A DNA stretch of 64,000 bases, taken from Siphonodentalium dalli. Its lineage: Eukaryota > Mollusca > Scaphopoda > Gadilida > Siphonodentaliidae. The notes beneath the pieces were generated by a model. The model made no database searches and was not told where the DNA came from. It saw only the letters and a list, made by a program, of their open reading frames with translations. A program made the translations under genes and the position numbers. The stretch is from NCBI GenBank assembly GCA_032622095.1, contig CP136063.1, positions 40,586,106 through 40,650,105 on the forward strand, given 5' to 3'. This document shows, piece after piece, positions 1 to 11,760 of the stretch. The stretch's first letter is position 1; the number at the start of each line of letters is the position of its first letter.

Positions 1-300
1 ACTGCCGGATTTTTACGGACGAAATTTTATGCATAGGGTATCTCGGTATCCGCTGGGCCGATTTCCCGGTATCCGCTGGGCCGATTTCCACCATTTTTGG
101 GGTGTTGGTGTTTGACCCCACCTGACCTTCAAAATGGTCAATTCAAGGTCAAATCGGGTAAAACCGGATGGATTTCGACGGGTACTTTTGTCGGGTACTT
201 TTGTTCGGGCACTGTGTTTTGGACGGGTCAAATCGTGACCCCACTTGACCTTGGCCTTCAAAATAGACAATTCAAGGTCAAACCCGGACGAAGTCGGGTC
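1..300. repeat. Dispersed ~110-bp repeat, 2-3 degenerate units
   Basis: The units contain the phrases 'gaccttcaaaatggtcaatt' and 'gacgggtcaaatcgtgacc'. The same unit recurs four times at 15060-15475, where it also contains 'aaatttgatacctagggg'. No coding potential is convincing; the short ORFs here overlap on both strands and follow the repeat. The origin (degenerate satellite or transposon end) is unclear. Confidence 0.7.
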
Positions 301-308
301 ACCTTCTA

Positions 309-347
<39 letters not shown>
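309..347. repeat. (TA)n microsatellite
   Basis: An uninterrupted AT/TA dinucleotide run between the ~110-bp repeats and the left arm of the next inverted-repeat element. Confidence 0.95.
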
Positions 348-351
<4 letters not shown>

Positions 352-824
352 GTCTAATCGACGTTTATTTGCAACAAATTTATGCAGTACAATTAAGCAC
401 TATTGTTCGTTAGCTAAACAACCACGCATCTTTAGATCAGAAAATATTCGAAATATAATCAATATTAATCTATAGAAGCATCTCCGGGCAGGGGTCTTCG
501 ATTCATATCTAATATCTTATACCCCGGTAACTATATAATACGCTAACAAAGAGACATATCGTATCTTAAAGGCCATCACACGGATAATTTACTTCGACTG
601 GAACATAAATACATCATCATTTTGTGGTGAAGGTGGCTCGAAATAATACATGCTTTTCATAAGAATAATGGTGTCGATATAGGTTGCCAGTATATAAAAA
701 AAATTATACCTCTATTTTTCGCTCTCATTTTCCTCGTTTCTGATTGGTTAAGGCCTAACATTGCTTAAGTTACTTGTGGTCACCAACGTAGACATTCGGG
801 AAGGGTTATGATTTGCGAAAGTCT

Positions 825-1132
825 ATTGTCCCCGGGACTAATTTACCTAGTGTGTGTATGGTGTGTCCCCGGGACTAATTTACCTAGTGTGTGTATGGTG
901 TATCCCCGGGATTAATTTACCTAGTGTGTATGGTGTGTTCACTGTTATTGATCATTTGTTCCCGGGACTAATTTACCTAGTGTGTGTATGGTGTGTTCAC
1001 TGTCATTGATCCTTTGTTCCCGGGACCAATTTGCATAGTGTGTGTATGGCGTGTTCACTGTTATTGATCTTTTGTCCCCGGGACTAATTTACCTAGTGTG
1101 TGTATGGTGTGTTCACTGTTATTGATCCTTTC
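825..1132. repeat. GC-accented minisatellite, ~6 units
   Basis: The unit is 'ccccgggactaatttaccta' followed by 'gtgtgtgtatggtgtgt' (about 37 bp). A longer variant adds 'tcactgttattgatcctttg' (about 59 bp). The same minisatellite, in the same flanking sequence, is expanded to roughly 26 units at 17350-18450 and roughly 11 units at 18920-19352. Confidence 0.9.
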
Positions 1133-1180
1133 TCATTGAATTGAAACCATTAGATTAAAAGGAAAACTGTATCGCTTCGA

Positions 1181-1232
1181 TAAAATGCACCCTTCCGTCA
1201 TAGTTCATCTCACATGAGTCTGAAACTTAAAG
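1181..1232. other. Fragment matching the 5' end of the XPG-element gene
   Basis: About 51 bp match 54256-54307 with about two mismatches. The matched region there covers the start codon of the 444-aa ORF and the leader just upstream. Here it sits inside a non-coding inverted-repeat element, so it is either a captured gene fragment or a relic showing that the element derives from a related autonomous transposon. Confidence 0.75.
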
Positions 1233-1475
1233 GTGAATTATCTCTTTGTAAACATGTATTATATAGTTACCGGGGTATAAAATATTAGATTTGAATCGAA
1301 GACTCCTGTCCGGAAATGCTTCTATCGATTATATTAATTTATTTCGAATATTTTCTGGTCTAAAAAGGTGTGTTTGTTCGGCTAACGAACAATAGTGGTT
1401 AATTTTAACAGAGACCAGAAATTTTATTGTGCAATTTTGTCACAAATAAACGTTAATTATACTCATTATCGCTTA

Positions 1476-1711
1476 TTATATATGTGCAACAAAACAATAC
1501 GAACAACCAATCTGTGACATTCGACATTCGTTGCGTAGCCGTAGGAACAGCCCAGTGCTCTATATCGCAATACGGTCTCATCCGAATGGTCGGTTCTAAA
1601 AATAGTAACATAAACGCGCCCGATTTAATATTCGAAATAAAATCAATAATAATTGATAGAAGCTTTTCCGGACATAGGTCTTCAGTTCATATCTAAACTG
1701 AAGACCTATGT
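1476..1711. repeat. Family II inverted-repeat fragment ending in a small hairpin
   Basis: This is similar to 59978-60230 and, inverted, to 59560-59755; shared words are 'aacaaaacaatac', 'gctctatatcgcaata' and 'atccgaatggtcggttctaa'. It ends in a short palindrome at about 1673-1711, where 'acataggtcttcagtt' faces 'aactgaagacctatgt'. No gene is seen. Confidence 0.7.
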
Positions 1712-1750
1712 AGAAAATTAGTACGCTTTAAAACTAGAAATCCATTAGGG

Positions 1751-1975
1751 AAATTACAAGCTGAGTGCCATCATTTTCAGAAATAAATTGAAACGAAAGC
1801 AAATATTTGCCCAAAAAACGCACTTAAATAAAAAAAAATTTCAAATATAGTTTTTATTTTCCAAAATCTTGTGTTCTGATGTGGAATAATATATCCATTA
1901 CTAAGATTTTAAAGGAAAATACTGTGAACATGACATAAACTGTCATATGTAGTTTGATTTTCCAGTTTATGGTAT
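1751..1975. mobile_element. Truncated TIR copy of the 1996-7338 transposon
   Basis: The sequence runs in the same orientation as the right TIR at about 6949-7175 and breaks off at about 1975. It directly abuts the left end of the larger element. A third piece of the same TIR lies at 22810-22985. Confidence 0.8.
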
Positions 1976-1995
1976 CAACTGAAAGATACCGACAA

Positions 1996-2951
1996 TTAGT
2001 CCAGACGCCAAGTCTGAAAAGGGCTCTATTTTAGGAGTTAGTTCAACCGGTCACCAAGAAAATTTCCACGTGTTGCCTGTTGTGGGGGACTACAGTGCGG
2101 TCCATGCAAGGGTGGATGTAATTTCTGAAAGTGTTGCAATTTTTTTCTATTCATGGTTTTTAATTGAATTAAGCCTAAAATTACCATAAACTGAAAACTC
2201 AAACTACAGATGACAGTTTATGTCATTTTGGCATTATTTTCCTTCAAAGTCTTAGTAATAGATATATTATTCCACATCGCCACACAAGATTTTGGAAAAT
2301 AAATACTATTTTCGAAAAAAAATATTTAAGGGTTTTTTTTGGGCAAATATTTGCTTTCGTTTCAATTAATTTCTGAAACTGATGGCACACAGCTTGTAAT
2401 CTCCCTAATGAATTCCTTGTGTCAAAGCATAATAAATTTCTACAATAAACTGGGAAGTCAAATTGCCAGATACAAACTTCAGATAGTGCCTCTAATGATT
2501 ATTGTTTGTAAAAAATATAACCCTCCCTCCTAAAATTAGAAAAATTGTCATTTTTTGCAGTTTCGTTAAAAAGACGCTTGTTCTGTAATATTACAATGGA
2601 AATACACCCGTACCCGATATTACCGTGTTCACAATGTCACCGGGGGGTCAAGTTAGTACCGAGATGTAGCTTTAAACCAAACCTTTGGATTACATATAAA
2701 TATTAAAGACGGCTTCTACATCCAATAAGCGAAATCAGACCACACGGATGTGATCAATTTATATTTAGTTGCAGGACTTAAAACCCAAGTTTGAACAACT
2801 TTTGTATGTCTAGAAGTTCATACAGCAACTGAAAAAAGTTAACTTTCATAGGTTCGTAAAGTAATATAATCCTGAGTTATAGGAATTTACATGTACAAGC
2901 ACTTAACTGGCAATATTATTTTGTTGTGTGAAAAAGTTATTTTTCGCCATC
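1996..2951 (+). repeat. Left long terminal inverted repeat
   Basis: This is an imperfect reverse complement of 6394-7338. The inner limit is set by 'ttatttttcgccat' facing 'agtggcgaaaaat' near 6393. Indels are common, so the element is old. It contains no convincing ORF. Confidence 0.85.
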
Positions 2952-3228
2952 ATTCATCGTTATCCGCTTAAAATAACCATAAACCGAAAACTCGAACTAG
3001 CTATGACAAGTTATGGCTTTATGGCATTACTAATCATCATTATGTTAAAATAAAGATTCCATATGTCGTAGCTACAACACAAGCTCTAATAGTTATACTG
3101 ATTTCGAAAAATACTCAATGAAGTGCATTTTTAGGGCTAAAATCAGCGTTCGATTGATTAATGTTTTCTAACTGATAGTGCCCGCTTTGTAATTATCCGG
3201 AAAATTCCTGGTATCAAACCTTAATAAT

Positions 3229-6200
3229 TTGCTGCATTTAACTGGAGATTACAGTGACTCAATTGAAATGGAGACGAGTCCTCTCAAATTAATACCCGTT
3301 GCCAAAACGTGTAAACTTTCGTTGAATTTCAAACGGTGTTTAGTATGTCAGAAATTAAAAGACGAGAACCTGCGAAAAGCTTCCGATTCTTGTTTGGAAT
3401 CGTTTTCAGTTGCTCTGGGTGTTCGTCGATCATCATATGAAGAATATGGAATTGACCTTAAAGATATCAACATAAGTTTGCATAAGAGTTGTTTCTCCAA
3501 TCTCCAGTTTCACAAGTTCTTCGGATCTCAGATTAGTCAAACAGCCCACATCCACGACTGTTGATCAGACAAATCCACAAGTTACAAGAGAATATTTCGA
3601 CTTCAAAACTAGATGTCTTATATGCTCAAAGTTGTCTCACTTGGGAGTAAAGACATTAGTTCGGGTCAGTACATTTACATCTTGCGAAACTACCGAACGA
3701 TGTGCGAAGGAAAAGGAGGATGACATGATGCAACGGCGTGTTTGGTTTGACTTTTCGAAGTTGATAGCACTTGAGGCAAGACATCACAGGTTGTGTCATA
3801 GTAAATATCTGCTGGAGACCACCACCTCCAGTAACACGATTACCCCACACGGTGTTGCACTGGAACATTTGATGGGTGTATTCTCCCGGACTTTGAAAAA
3901 GGTGTCACATATGATATGGATCATCTACTATCAAAGTTCCTGGATATATTACGACAAATAGGCAAACCGAAGTGTAGCAAGGTCTACACTACACAGAAAC
4001 TGAAGGAAAAGATTGAACTGAATTACTCTGACAAAGTGTGTTTTATTGATAAATCACGGACTAAACCTGAACTCGCGATCAGTAAATCCCTTAATATACA
4101 GAATGGCATCAATGTCGCATCAAACACCAGGGCTATCCTCAAGGAACTGCAGTTATCGTCCAGTACTACACATGTTTTGAACAAATTGAGAGAGACGGAT
4201 TGACAGTGCCAACCAATATGACATATGGGGCAGCGACAGCATCTGTAGGTGGATATAACCACGACGTGGTGAATATGGTGTGATATCAGGCAGCTGATCT
4301 CAGTAGGTTTGCTTCGGTGTGATTCCAAAGAAGGATGAACGCCAACCAGGGCCCAGTGCATCTAACTGGAAAATGCGCATCCGTTGGTTCAACGTGTGAT
4401 CCAAAGAACATGCATACATGAGACAAAAGCTGTGTTCTCTTACACAATACCGACTAAATTATTCGATGTACATTTTGAGAGAGGTAAATCGGGATATGTT
4501 CCTGGCTGGAGTGTATATCATGCTAGTGTCACTAATCGAATCAACGTGACGAAGACTAACATTGGATGTTGTCCGATGGTTCCTGGTTCAGCGACTGATT
4601 TTGAAACAGTATTTACAACGACGAAACGATTTCAGAATTTGTTCAGGACTCTAGGACATAATTGGTCTTATGTAGCATACGACGAAGCAACATACTGCAA
4701 GGCTCATATGATTGAATGGAGGAACCCTGATGAATTTGATAACGACGATGGTAGGGATGTACAGAGCTATGAAGTGGCTTCGAAGACATTGTTATAGAAG
4801 CTGGGTGCATGGTGGCGCCACTTTAAACCGGATTGTATGCGGAAAATCGTATAACCGTGGATTTCGTTTGCATAAGCTGATGAACAAAACATTTGGACAG
4901 TTGAGGTGGAAGTCGTTTTAGACTGGCTTAGTTGCAATGAAGAACACATTGAACCGCCGCATCCAATTGACCATGATAATGTGTTGTATGAAATTGGGAC
5001 ACCAGCATAAATGATTCCCATGGATTTCATGTGTAAACATGTAAACTACGCCCGGTGAGGCCATAGTCAATGTAGCGGAGTCGAGACTAATGTTCGAGAA
5101 GAAACTGCATATAGCATTTGTCGTTTTTCCGAAAGACACATGCCAGTCTTTCTCTGACGTTTGGCATGTTATGGCCATAAAACAATCCATAAATATGGAC
5201 TGTGGTAAATATCGGGATTTGTGTTGCCAGTCTGCAGCTCTAAACCGATTCTATATCACGCCCCATTCAAAATCCTCAGTTGCGTTGCAAACTTTGGAAA
5301 TGAATGGAATGCATGACTCGAACAGAACTTCACAAAATAAACATGGTCAACTTCTTATCCAATAATTGGTCCCTAAAGATACCATTGTTATTGTCGCATG
5401 GCCAGCAAGTGTTTCTTGCGGGTGGATTTCCAGATTCAAAGAAAGTAATGTTTTTATCAAAGGATGGTTGCGGTTGGTCTGGGTATCTTGAGTCCGAACG
5501 CGAATAAACTTGACTCAAGAATGTTCGTACACATGGGGCATGCAGCATGTGAACTGCAAGTTGAAATATTCATTGTTTGGAGTGGTGACTCAGACGTTCT
5601 GGCGATGTGCCCAATGTTTTGTGTACTACTGGGTATACGAGTTATTCTTCCTAACTGGTAATGGCAAACGACGTCGATATATCCCAGTACATGATTTGCA
5701 AAGGTTGTGGGCAAGGACATGTCACTGATTATTCCAGCAGTTCATGAATTGAGCGGATGCGATTCGACAAACGCATTCAGTTCTATTAGGAAATTGAAAT
5801 GGTTCAGAACATTGAAAGATCACCCAGAACTGATCCCGGAGTTTACGCAGACGGGGGAGGACCCGACTCGCATTCCGAACCATATGAGGGAAACATTTGT
5901 GTCTCTTGTTTCTTTGGTTTATTCCAACCGTGATTCGACATCCCTGGATGACTTGCGCTACGAAGAACGCGAGAAGGGACAAACTGCCACCGACCATGGA
6001 CTCATTCAATTCTCACCCAAAACGCGTTAACTATCGAACGTATATATGGACTCATGCTCTTTTCCCAATGTTGTTGCTGACATTACCACGACCCAAATGG
6101 CTGGATACTTAATAATTATAATGGGCACCTTGTTCCGGAGATGATGTCACTCGCTCCAGCTCCGACTGTCGTTCTCGAACTCAACATATGCAAGTGCAAG

Positions 6201-6330
6201 TCCGATTGCAGTACATGACGTTGCCGTTGTAGGAAAGAGGATGTTCAATGCACCGATGCATGTGGCTGCGATCAATAACTGTGTGACAATAACTGTACGA
6301 GTGACGGAGAAGTGAGCGATGAGAACAGTT
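3229..6330 (+). pseudogene. Decayed transposon protein: Cys-rich N-terminus, XPG-like core, Cys-rich C-terminus
   Basis: The coding traces run on the plus strand through several frames. At 3229-3564 there is a C-x2-C module (CLVCQKL) followed by LHKSC. After a frame change near 3542, the frame stays open to 3961 with CLICSKL and EARHHRLCHSKY, a repeat of the same module. Later frames give YDEATYCKAHMIEW (about 4675), a degraded acidic block, then WSGDSDVLAM (about 5578) and IIPAVHELSGCDSTNAF (about 5730). At 6120-6330, across two in-frame stops, comes a Cys-rich tail (CKCKSDC, CRCRKEDVQCTDACGC). The order of modules matches the 444-aa plus 557-aa pair at 51305-54275. At least six frameshifts or stops make it non-functional. 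The XPG-like reading rests mainly on comparison with the better-preserved copy. Confidence 0.75.
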
Positions 6331-6393
6331 TATAGCATACCCAACTAGTTTTATTTCGTACCAATTACTATTTGCACATGTTATTTTACTTAG

Positions 6394-7338
6394 TGGCGAA
6401 AAATTAAATTTTTCCCAAAAAACAAAATGATTATATTGCCATTTCAGTGCTTGTTGTGAATGTAAATTCTTACAACTCAGGATTATATCACCTTACAAAA
6501 CTATGGCAGTTAACTTTTTCAGTTGCTGTATGAACTTTTAGACATTCAGAAGTGGTTCAAACTTGAGCTTTATGTCCTGCAACTAAATATAATATGATCA
6601 CATCCGTATGGTCTGATTTCACTTATTGAATGATGGATGCCGTCTTGAATATTTATATGCAATCACTAGGTTTAGCTTAAAGCTACAACTCGGTACTAAT
6701 TTGACCCTCCGTTGACATTGTGACAACGGTAAGATCGGGTACTGGTGTATTTCCATTGTGATATTACATAACAAGCGTCTTATGATCAAAACTGCCAAAA
6801 ATGACAATTTTCTAATTTTAGGGGGGAGGTTTATATTTTTCACAAAAAATAGTCATTCAAGGCATTATCCAGAGTTTTTTTCTGGCAATTTGACTTCCCA
6901 GTTTGTCGTTGAAAATGATTACGCCTTAACATTCGGATTTAACTAGCGAAATTACAAGCTGTGTGCTATCAGTTTCAGAAATAAATTGAAACGAAAGCAA
7001 ATATTTGCCCAAAAAACAGCACTTAAATAATTTATTTTTCGAAAATAGTATTTATTTTCCAAAATCTTGTATGGCGATGTGAAATAATATCTCTATTCCT
7101 AACATTTTAAATGGAAATAATGCCAATATGACATAAAGTGTCATCTGTAGTTTGAAATATCAGTTTATGGTTATTTTAAGCTTTATTCAATCAAAAACCA
7201 TGAATTGCAACACTTTCAGAAATTACATCCACCCTTAAATCAACCACAATGTAGTTCCCCACAACAGGCAATAGGCGGAAATTTTCTTGGTGGCCGGTTG
7301 AACAGAATCTAAAAAAAAATTCCTGGCGTCTGGACTAA
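6394..7338 (-). repeat. Right long terminal inverted repeat
   Basis: This is the partner of 1996-2951. The best-conserved block is 6949-7140, which also survives as solo fragments at 1751-1975 and 22810-22985. Confidence 0.85.
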
Positions 7339-7442
7339 ATGTGCATAAATAAGTCAATGCGCGAAAGCCAGGTATACATGAAGTCGGCTACAATTCACGA
7401 CTTTACATTTGCGTATCACTGATATCAGTATTTTTGCTATTA

Positions 7443-8441
7443 GGCCAAACTTTTTTATTTTACTGCTTTACGGATCCGCCGACCCTGTTTTCTGTGGCCC
7501 GACAAGGAAATAAAAATCAAATATAATTTTTATTTTTATTTTCACAGCCGATAACAAATTATCTAACCACATTTCACTGATTAAAGATGCATAGGACACA
7601 CCAACTATAGATATCTCTGGCTTTAATTACTTTTAACTACATCCAAGATGAGTTTATGTGTCGGCCACCAAGATACCTGTATGCTTTCTATAAATCTTGA
7701 CATCTCTTTAAAACTTTAAATGGCCTTTAGAATACATTTTGTATTTCTGGGAATTTATGGTGATCTTTATGACTGAAGACCAATAACAGTCCACAAGGTT
7801 TCTTAGATAGGAATGACAAACTAATGAGTATGTGGGTTTGCTCAAGTTACATTCACTTTTTATCACTACCACTAAGCTCATCATTCCCATGTGTGTATTA
7901 ACCCTCTCTATACTAAATACTCATTGACCCAGATTGACCAGACAAGTAGATTCCTTAGGAAATGTTCAGATAATAAGTTCAACAAGTTCTAAACTTATTA
8001 TCTGAACATTTCCCACCAACTAATAGGAATCCTTCTGCAAATATATTATCTGTCGGCTACTTATTTTCCATGACATCCATCCAGATGAATAATGGACTTT
8101 TTCAATGTATACATTATAACTGAATGGGGGGGGAGTCCATTTATTCAATAATTAAAATGTTGAACAAAAACAAACCCTTTATTTCTGGATTTTTTCAATA
8201 TTATTCAATAATCTGAGCTTTCAAATAGTACTGGATTTGAATTTTGTGATATACATCCAAAAAGTGTTCTCTATAAATGACTGACAGAGAATTATAAAGA
8301 CACCGTTACCACCTTATAATTAGTGAATGTCCACAAAAAAAAAAATGATTCAAGCATTTTTATTTTTATTTTTTTTCCGACCGACCCTACCAAAACAAGG
8401 TTAAAAAAATCCGTAAAGCAGAAAAATAAAAAAGTTTGGCC
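7443..8441. mobile_element. PIF/Harbinger-like non-autonomous element
   Basis: The 33-bp ends starting 'ggccaaacttttttatttt' (7443-7475) are inverted at 8409-8441 with one mismatch. Each side is flanked by TTA (7440-7442 and 8442-8444). A 3-bp TWA target duplication with GG-starting TIRs is typical of the PIF/Harbinger superfamily. There is no transposase ORF. An internal hairpin at 7958-8013 has 22-bp arms ('ggaaatgttcagataataag'). Confidence 0.7.
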
Positions 8442-8487
8442 TTATATACGCAACCTCTTTTAGTCTTTAGTTATGTGGAATTGTTAT

Positions 8488-8875
<388 letters not shown>

Positions 8876-9922
8876 TCAAAAATGGATTCTCTTATGTACA
8901 GTCAGATCACTCGTTCGGGTGAATGTTTTCTGACATATATCGCACTGATACGGACGCTCTCCAGAATGGACTCTCTTGTGTATCATTAGATCAATCATCC
9001 GGGTAAATGATTTCTCACATATATCGCATTGATGCGGACGATCTCCAGAATGGATTACCTTATGGTTCAGTAGGCTACTCGTCTGGGAGAATGATTTTTC
9101 ACATATATCGCAATTATATGGACGCTCTCCAGAATGGACTCTCTTATGTCTCATTAGGTCAATCATCCGGGTGAATGATTTCTGACACATATCACATTGA
9201 TGCGGACGATCTCCAGAATGGATTACCTTATGGTTCAGTAGGCTACTCGTCTGGGTGAATGATTTTTCACATATATCGCAATGATACGGACGATCCCCAG
9301 AATGGACTCGCTTATGTTTCGTTAAATCACACTTCTGGATGAATGATTTCTCACATATATCGCACTGATACGGACGATCCCCAGAATGGACTCTCTTATG
9401 TGTTATTAGACTATATTTCACAGCGAACGATTTACCACAAATATCGCACTGATACGGACGCTCTCCGGTGTGGAGTTTCTTATGTGTAATTAGGTTACTC
9501 GCCTGTGTGAATGATTTTTCACATATATCGCAATGATATGGACGATCCCCAGAATGGACTCTCTTATGTTTCATTAGGCTACGCTTCTCGGTGAATGATT
9601 TCTCACATATATCGCACTGATGTGTACGCTCTCCAGAATGGACTCTCTTATGTGTAATTAGGTTACTATTCTGGGTGAATGATTTCTCACATATATCGCA
9701 CTGATGCGGACGATCTCCAGAATGGATTACCTTATGGTTCAGTAGGCTCCTCGTCTGGGTGAATGATTTTTGACATATATCGCATTGATACGGACGCTCC
9801 CCAGAATGGACTCGTTTATGTCTCATTAGGCTACGCTTCTCGGTGAATGATTTCTCACATATATCGCACTGATGTGGACGCTCTCCAGAATGGACTCTCT
9901 TATGTTGCACTAGGCTACTCAT
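8876..9922 (-). CDS. C2H2 zinc-finger array (12 complete fingers), 5' end frameshifted
   Basis: This is a 348-aa minus-strand ORF made of 28-residue C2H2 units of the form (P)[23 protein letters not shown] with SGERP or SGDRP linkers. Twelve fingers have all zinc ligands, and half a finger starts the ORF. Such proteins bind DNA in the nucleus, usually as transcription regulators. There is no KRAB, SCAN, BTB or other effector domain. The listed Met lies inside a finger: the frame is open further upstream to a broken finger at about 9930-10022, where small deletions separate it from the 5-finger ORF at 10022-10492. The original gene therefore had at least 18 fingers. The stop coincides with a GGA-to-TGA change shared with copy B. 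It is probably a decaying paralogue, and whether it is expressed cannot be told. Confidence 0.7.
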   Translation of the reverse strand: MSSLVQHKRVHSGERPHQCDICEKSFTEKRSLMRHKRVHSGERPYQCDICQKSFTQTRSLLNHKVIHSGDRPHQCDICEKSFTQNSNLITHKRVHSGERTHQCDICEKSFTEKRSLMKHKRVHSGDRPYHCDICEKSFTQASNLITHKKLHTGERPYQCDICGKSFAVKYSLITHKRVHSGDRPYQCDICEKSFIQKCDLTKHKRVHSGDRPYHCDICEKSFTQTSSLLNHKVIHSGDRPHQCDMCQKSFTRMIDLMRHKRVHSGERPYNCDICEKSFSQTSSLLNHKVIHSGDRPHQCDICEKSFTRMIDLMIHKRVHSGERPYQCDICQKTFTRTSDLTVHKRIHF

Positions 9923-10021
9923 CTGTGTGAATAATTTGTCACATATATCGCACTGATACGGACACTCTCGAGAATGGACTCTTAGTGTTTTATTATGTGA
10001 CTCTTCTGGGTGAATGATTTT

Positions 10022-10492
10022 TCACATATATACCTGATACGGATCTCCAAAATGGATTCTCTTATGCGCAGTTAGATCACACGTACGGTTGAATGATTTA
10101 TGACATATATCGCATTGATACGAACGATCTCCAGAATGGACTCTCTTATGTCTCATCAGGTGACTCTTCTGGGAGAATGATTTTTCACATGTATCGCAAT
10201 GATATGGACGATCCCCAGAATGGACTCTCTTATGTCTCAATAGGTCACCCATCCGGGTGTATGATTTCTCACCTATATCACACTGATACGGACGATCTCC
10301 AGAATGGATTCTCTTATGGCTCATTAGGCTACTATTGTGGGTGAATGATTTTTGACATATATCGCAGTGATACGGACGATCTCCAGAATGGATTCTCTTA
10401 TGGCTCATTAGGCTACTATTGTGGGTGAATGATTTTTGACATATATCGCAGTGATACGGACGATCTCCAGAATGGATTCTCTTATGTTTCAT
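10022..10492 (-). pseudogene. Five-finger 5' part of the copy A C2H2 array
   Basis: This is a 156-aa minus-strand ORF with five fingers. The first two are identical to each other, a recent one-unit duplication. Finger 3 has lost its second zinc cysteine (CDIGEKSY), a change also present in copy B. The ORF ends at GDPYQVYM because a ~4-nt deletion at about 10030 replaces the codons for the next CDIC. It should be read with 8876-9922 as one broken gene. Confidence 0.7.
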
Positions 10493-10498
10493 TAGGCT

Positions 10499-10755
10499 AC
10501 CCTTCTGTGTGAATGATTTCTCACATATTATCGCACTGATACGGACGATCTTGTGTGGACTCTCTTATGTGCTGGCATGTCACTGTCAGTTGAGTGCAGT
10601 CTCTGTGCGCTTTCCTCATACACCACACTCGAGTGGACGATCGGGTTTTTAAATTTCCTCAAATTCAGAATATGTCCCCGCTTATATCGGACTTGTAAGG
10701 AGTGGATTATCTCATGTGCAATTATTAATTTGTCCTGACGAAGAATCGGATTCAC
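10499..10755 (-). pseudogene. Upstream remnant of the copy A C2H2 gene
   Basis: This holds a 75-aa ORF (10528-10755) ending in a half finger (MPAHKRVH) and then a finger start (YQCD) shifted out of frame by one extra base ('tgcgataatatgtgag' instead of 'tgcgatatatgtgag'). The same extra base is present in copy B at about 25055. The upstream part of the 75 aa has no recognisable domain. It may be an old first coding exon or non-coding. Confidence 0.45.
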
Positions 10756-11125
10756 GGACCGTTAATAATAGCGTTATCCAAATTGTCCTCTTCATCGCAA
10801 ACTTGACAAAGCCACGGATAATCAGTGAGGCGTTAAAGAAGATAATGGACACCGCTTTCATATCGACAAAGGAAGGCCTAATTTGTTCCCAATGTCAGTA
10901 TACACAAACACCACCCCGTTACAGCCCACAAAATAATTGTCGACAAGAAATACCGATTTCCTTTGTTCATGAAAGAGTGATACCGATAACATTTCAAAAT
11001 CTAGTTCTATAGAATGGATACGTCTATTGGGCGATAATATGGTTGGAGACAAATCGGTTTGATTATTGCACACGTACTCAGCTAATTTCATACTGATCTG
11101 AAAGTAAGAAAAACGTGTTCGATGC
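10756..11125. other. Unique sequence upstream of the array, mostly missing from copy B
   Basis: Copy A continues from the fingers through about 380 bp (10610-10990) to 'catttcaaaatctagtt'. In copy B that phrase directly follows 'cagttgagtgca' at about 25119. No promoter motif or gene is clear. Confidence 0.6.
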
Positions 11126-11129
11126 AGCT

Positions 11130-11760
11130 GTTCGGTGTGTATTTATATTACTGGTACTATGGGACCTAATTCTCACAGTATATTTCGTTTATATTACTGG
11201 TACCATAGGACTGAATTCTTACATTATATTTCGTTTGTTTAACTGGTACCATAGGACCGAATTCCTACATTATATTTCGTTTATATTACTGGTACCTTAG
11301 GACCGAATTCTTACATTATATTTCGTGTATATTACTAATGCAATAGGATTGAATTCTTACATTATATTTCGTATATATTACTGGTACCATAGGACTGATT
11401 TTTTACATTATATTTCGTTAATATTACTAATGCCATAGGGTTGAATTCTTACATTATATTTTGTTTATATCACTGGTACCTTATGACTGATTTTTTTAAG
11501 TATATTCCATTTATATTACTTGTACCATAGAATTGAATTCTTACATTATATTTCATTTATATCATTGGTACCATAGGACTGACTTCTCACATTATATTTC
11601 ACTTATATTACCGGTGACATAAGACTGAATTTTTACATTATATTAATATTACTGGTACCATTTAGGACTGAACAGCTGAATACCTGCCTCATATTTCGTT
11701 TGTTTTACTGGTACCATGGGACTGAATTATTAGATTATATTTCGTTTGTTTTATTGATTT
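11130..11760. repeat. ~46-bp tandem repeat, ~13 units
   Basis: The unit is close to 'ttatattactggtaccatag' plus 'gactgaattcttacattatatttcg'. The units vary by indels and substitutions. The homologous array in copy B (25255-25735) has about ten units. Short ORFs over it are by-products of the repeat. Confidence 0.9.

Larger units (their letters stand above)
348..1475. mobile_element. Inverted-repeat element (family I) with an internal minisatellite
   Basis: The left arm (about 348-580) and right arm (about 1232-1475) are imperfect inverted copies. Shared blocks include 'ataccccggtaactatataa' / its complement, 'gaagcat..ccgg.cagg.gtcttcgattc' and 'gttcgttagctaaacaa'. The centre holds a unique part (about 580-820), a minisatellite (825-1132) and a 51-bp segment matching the 5' end of the gene at 52941-54275. 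There is no ORF, so it is a non-autonomous element. Arm pieces of the same family recur at 15474-15540, 30840-30945 and 58928-59977. The superfamily is not identified. Confidence 0.75.
1996..7338 (+). mobile_element. 5.3-kb DNA transposon with ~950-bp TIRs carrying a decayed XPG-like gene
   Basis: The outer ends are 'ttagtccagacgcca' at 1996-2010 and its exact complement at 7324-7338. The inverted similarity continues inward through 'ggcaaatatttgctttcgtt' to about 2951 on the left and about 6394 on the right, so the TIRs are roughly 950 bp. The interior holds the degraded plus-strand gene at 3229-6330. No target-site duplication is clear, because the left flank is another TIR fragment. The protein family is shared with the element at 50814-54906, but the TIRs of the two are unrelated by eye. 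Confidence 0.85.

Noticed and set aside
825-1132. CRISPR-like regular repeats
   Set aside because: The units are adjacent minisatellite copies without unique spacers, in a eukaryotic transposon context.
10093-10344. Plus-strand ORF IYDIYRIDTNDLQNG... (and 23949-24140)
   Set aside because: These are antisense shadows of the minus-strand C2H2 repeats; their repetitiveness mirrors the finger unit.
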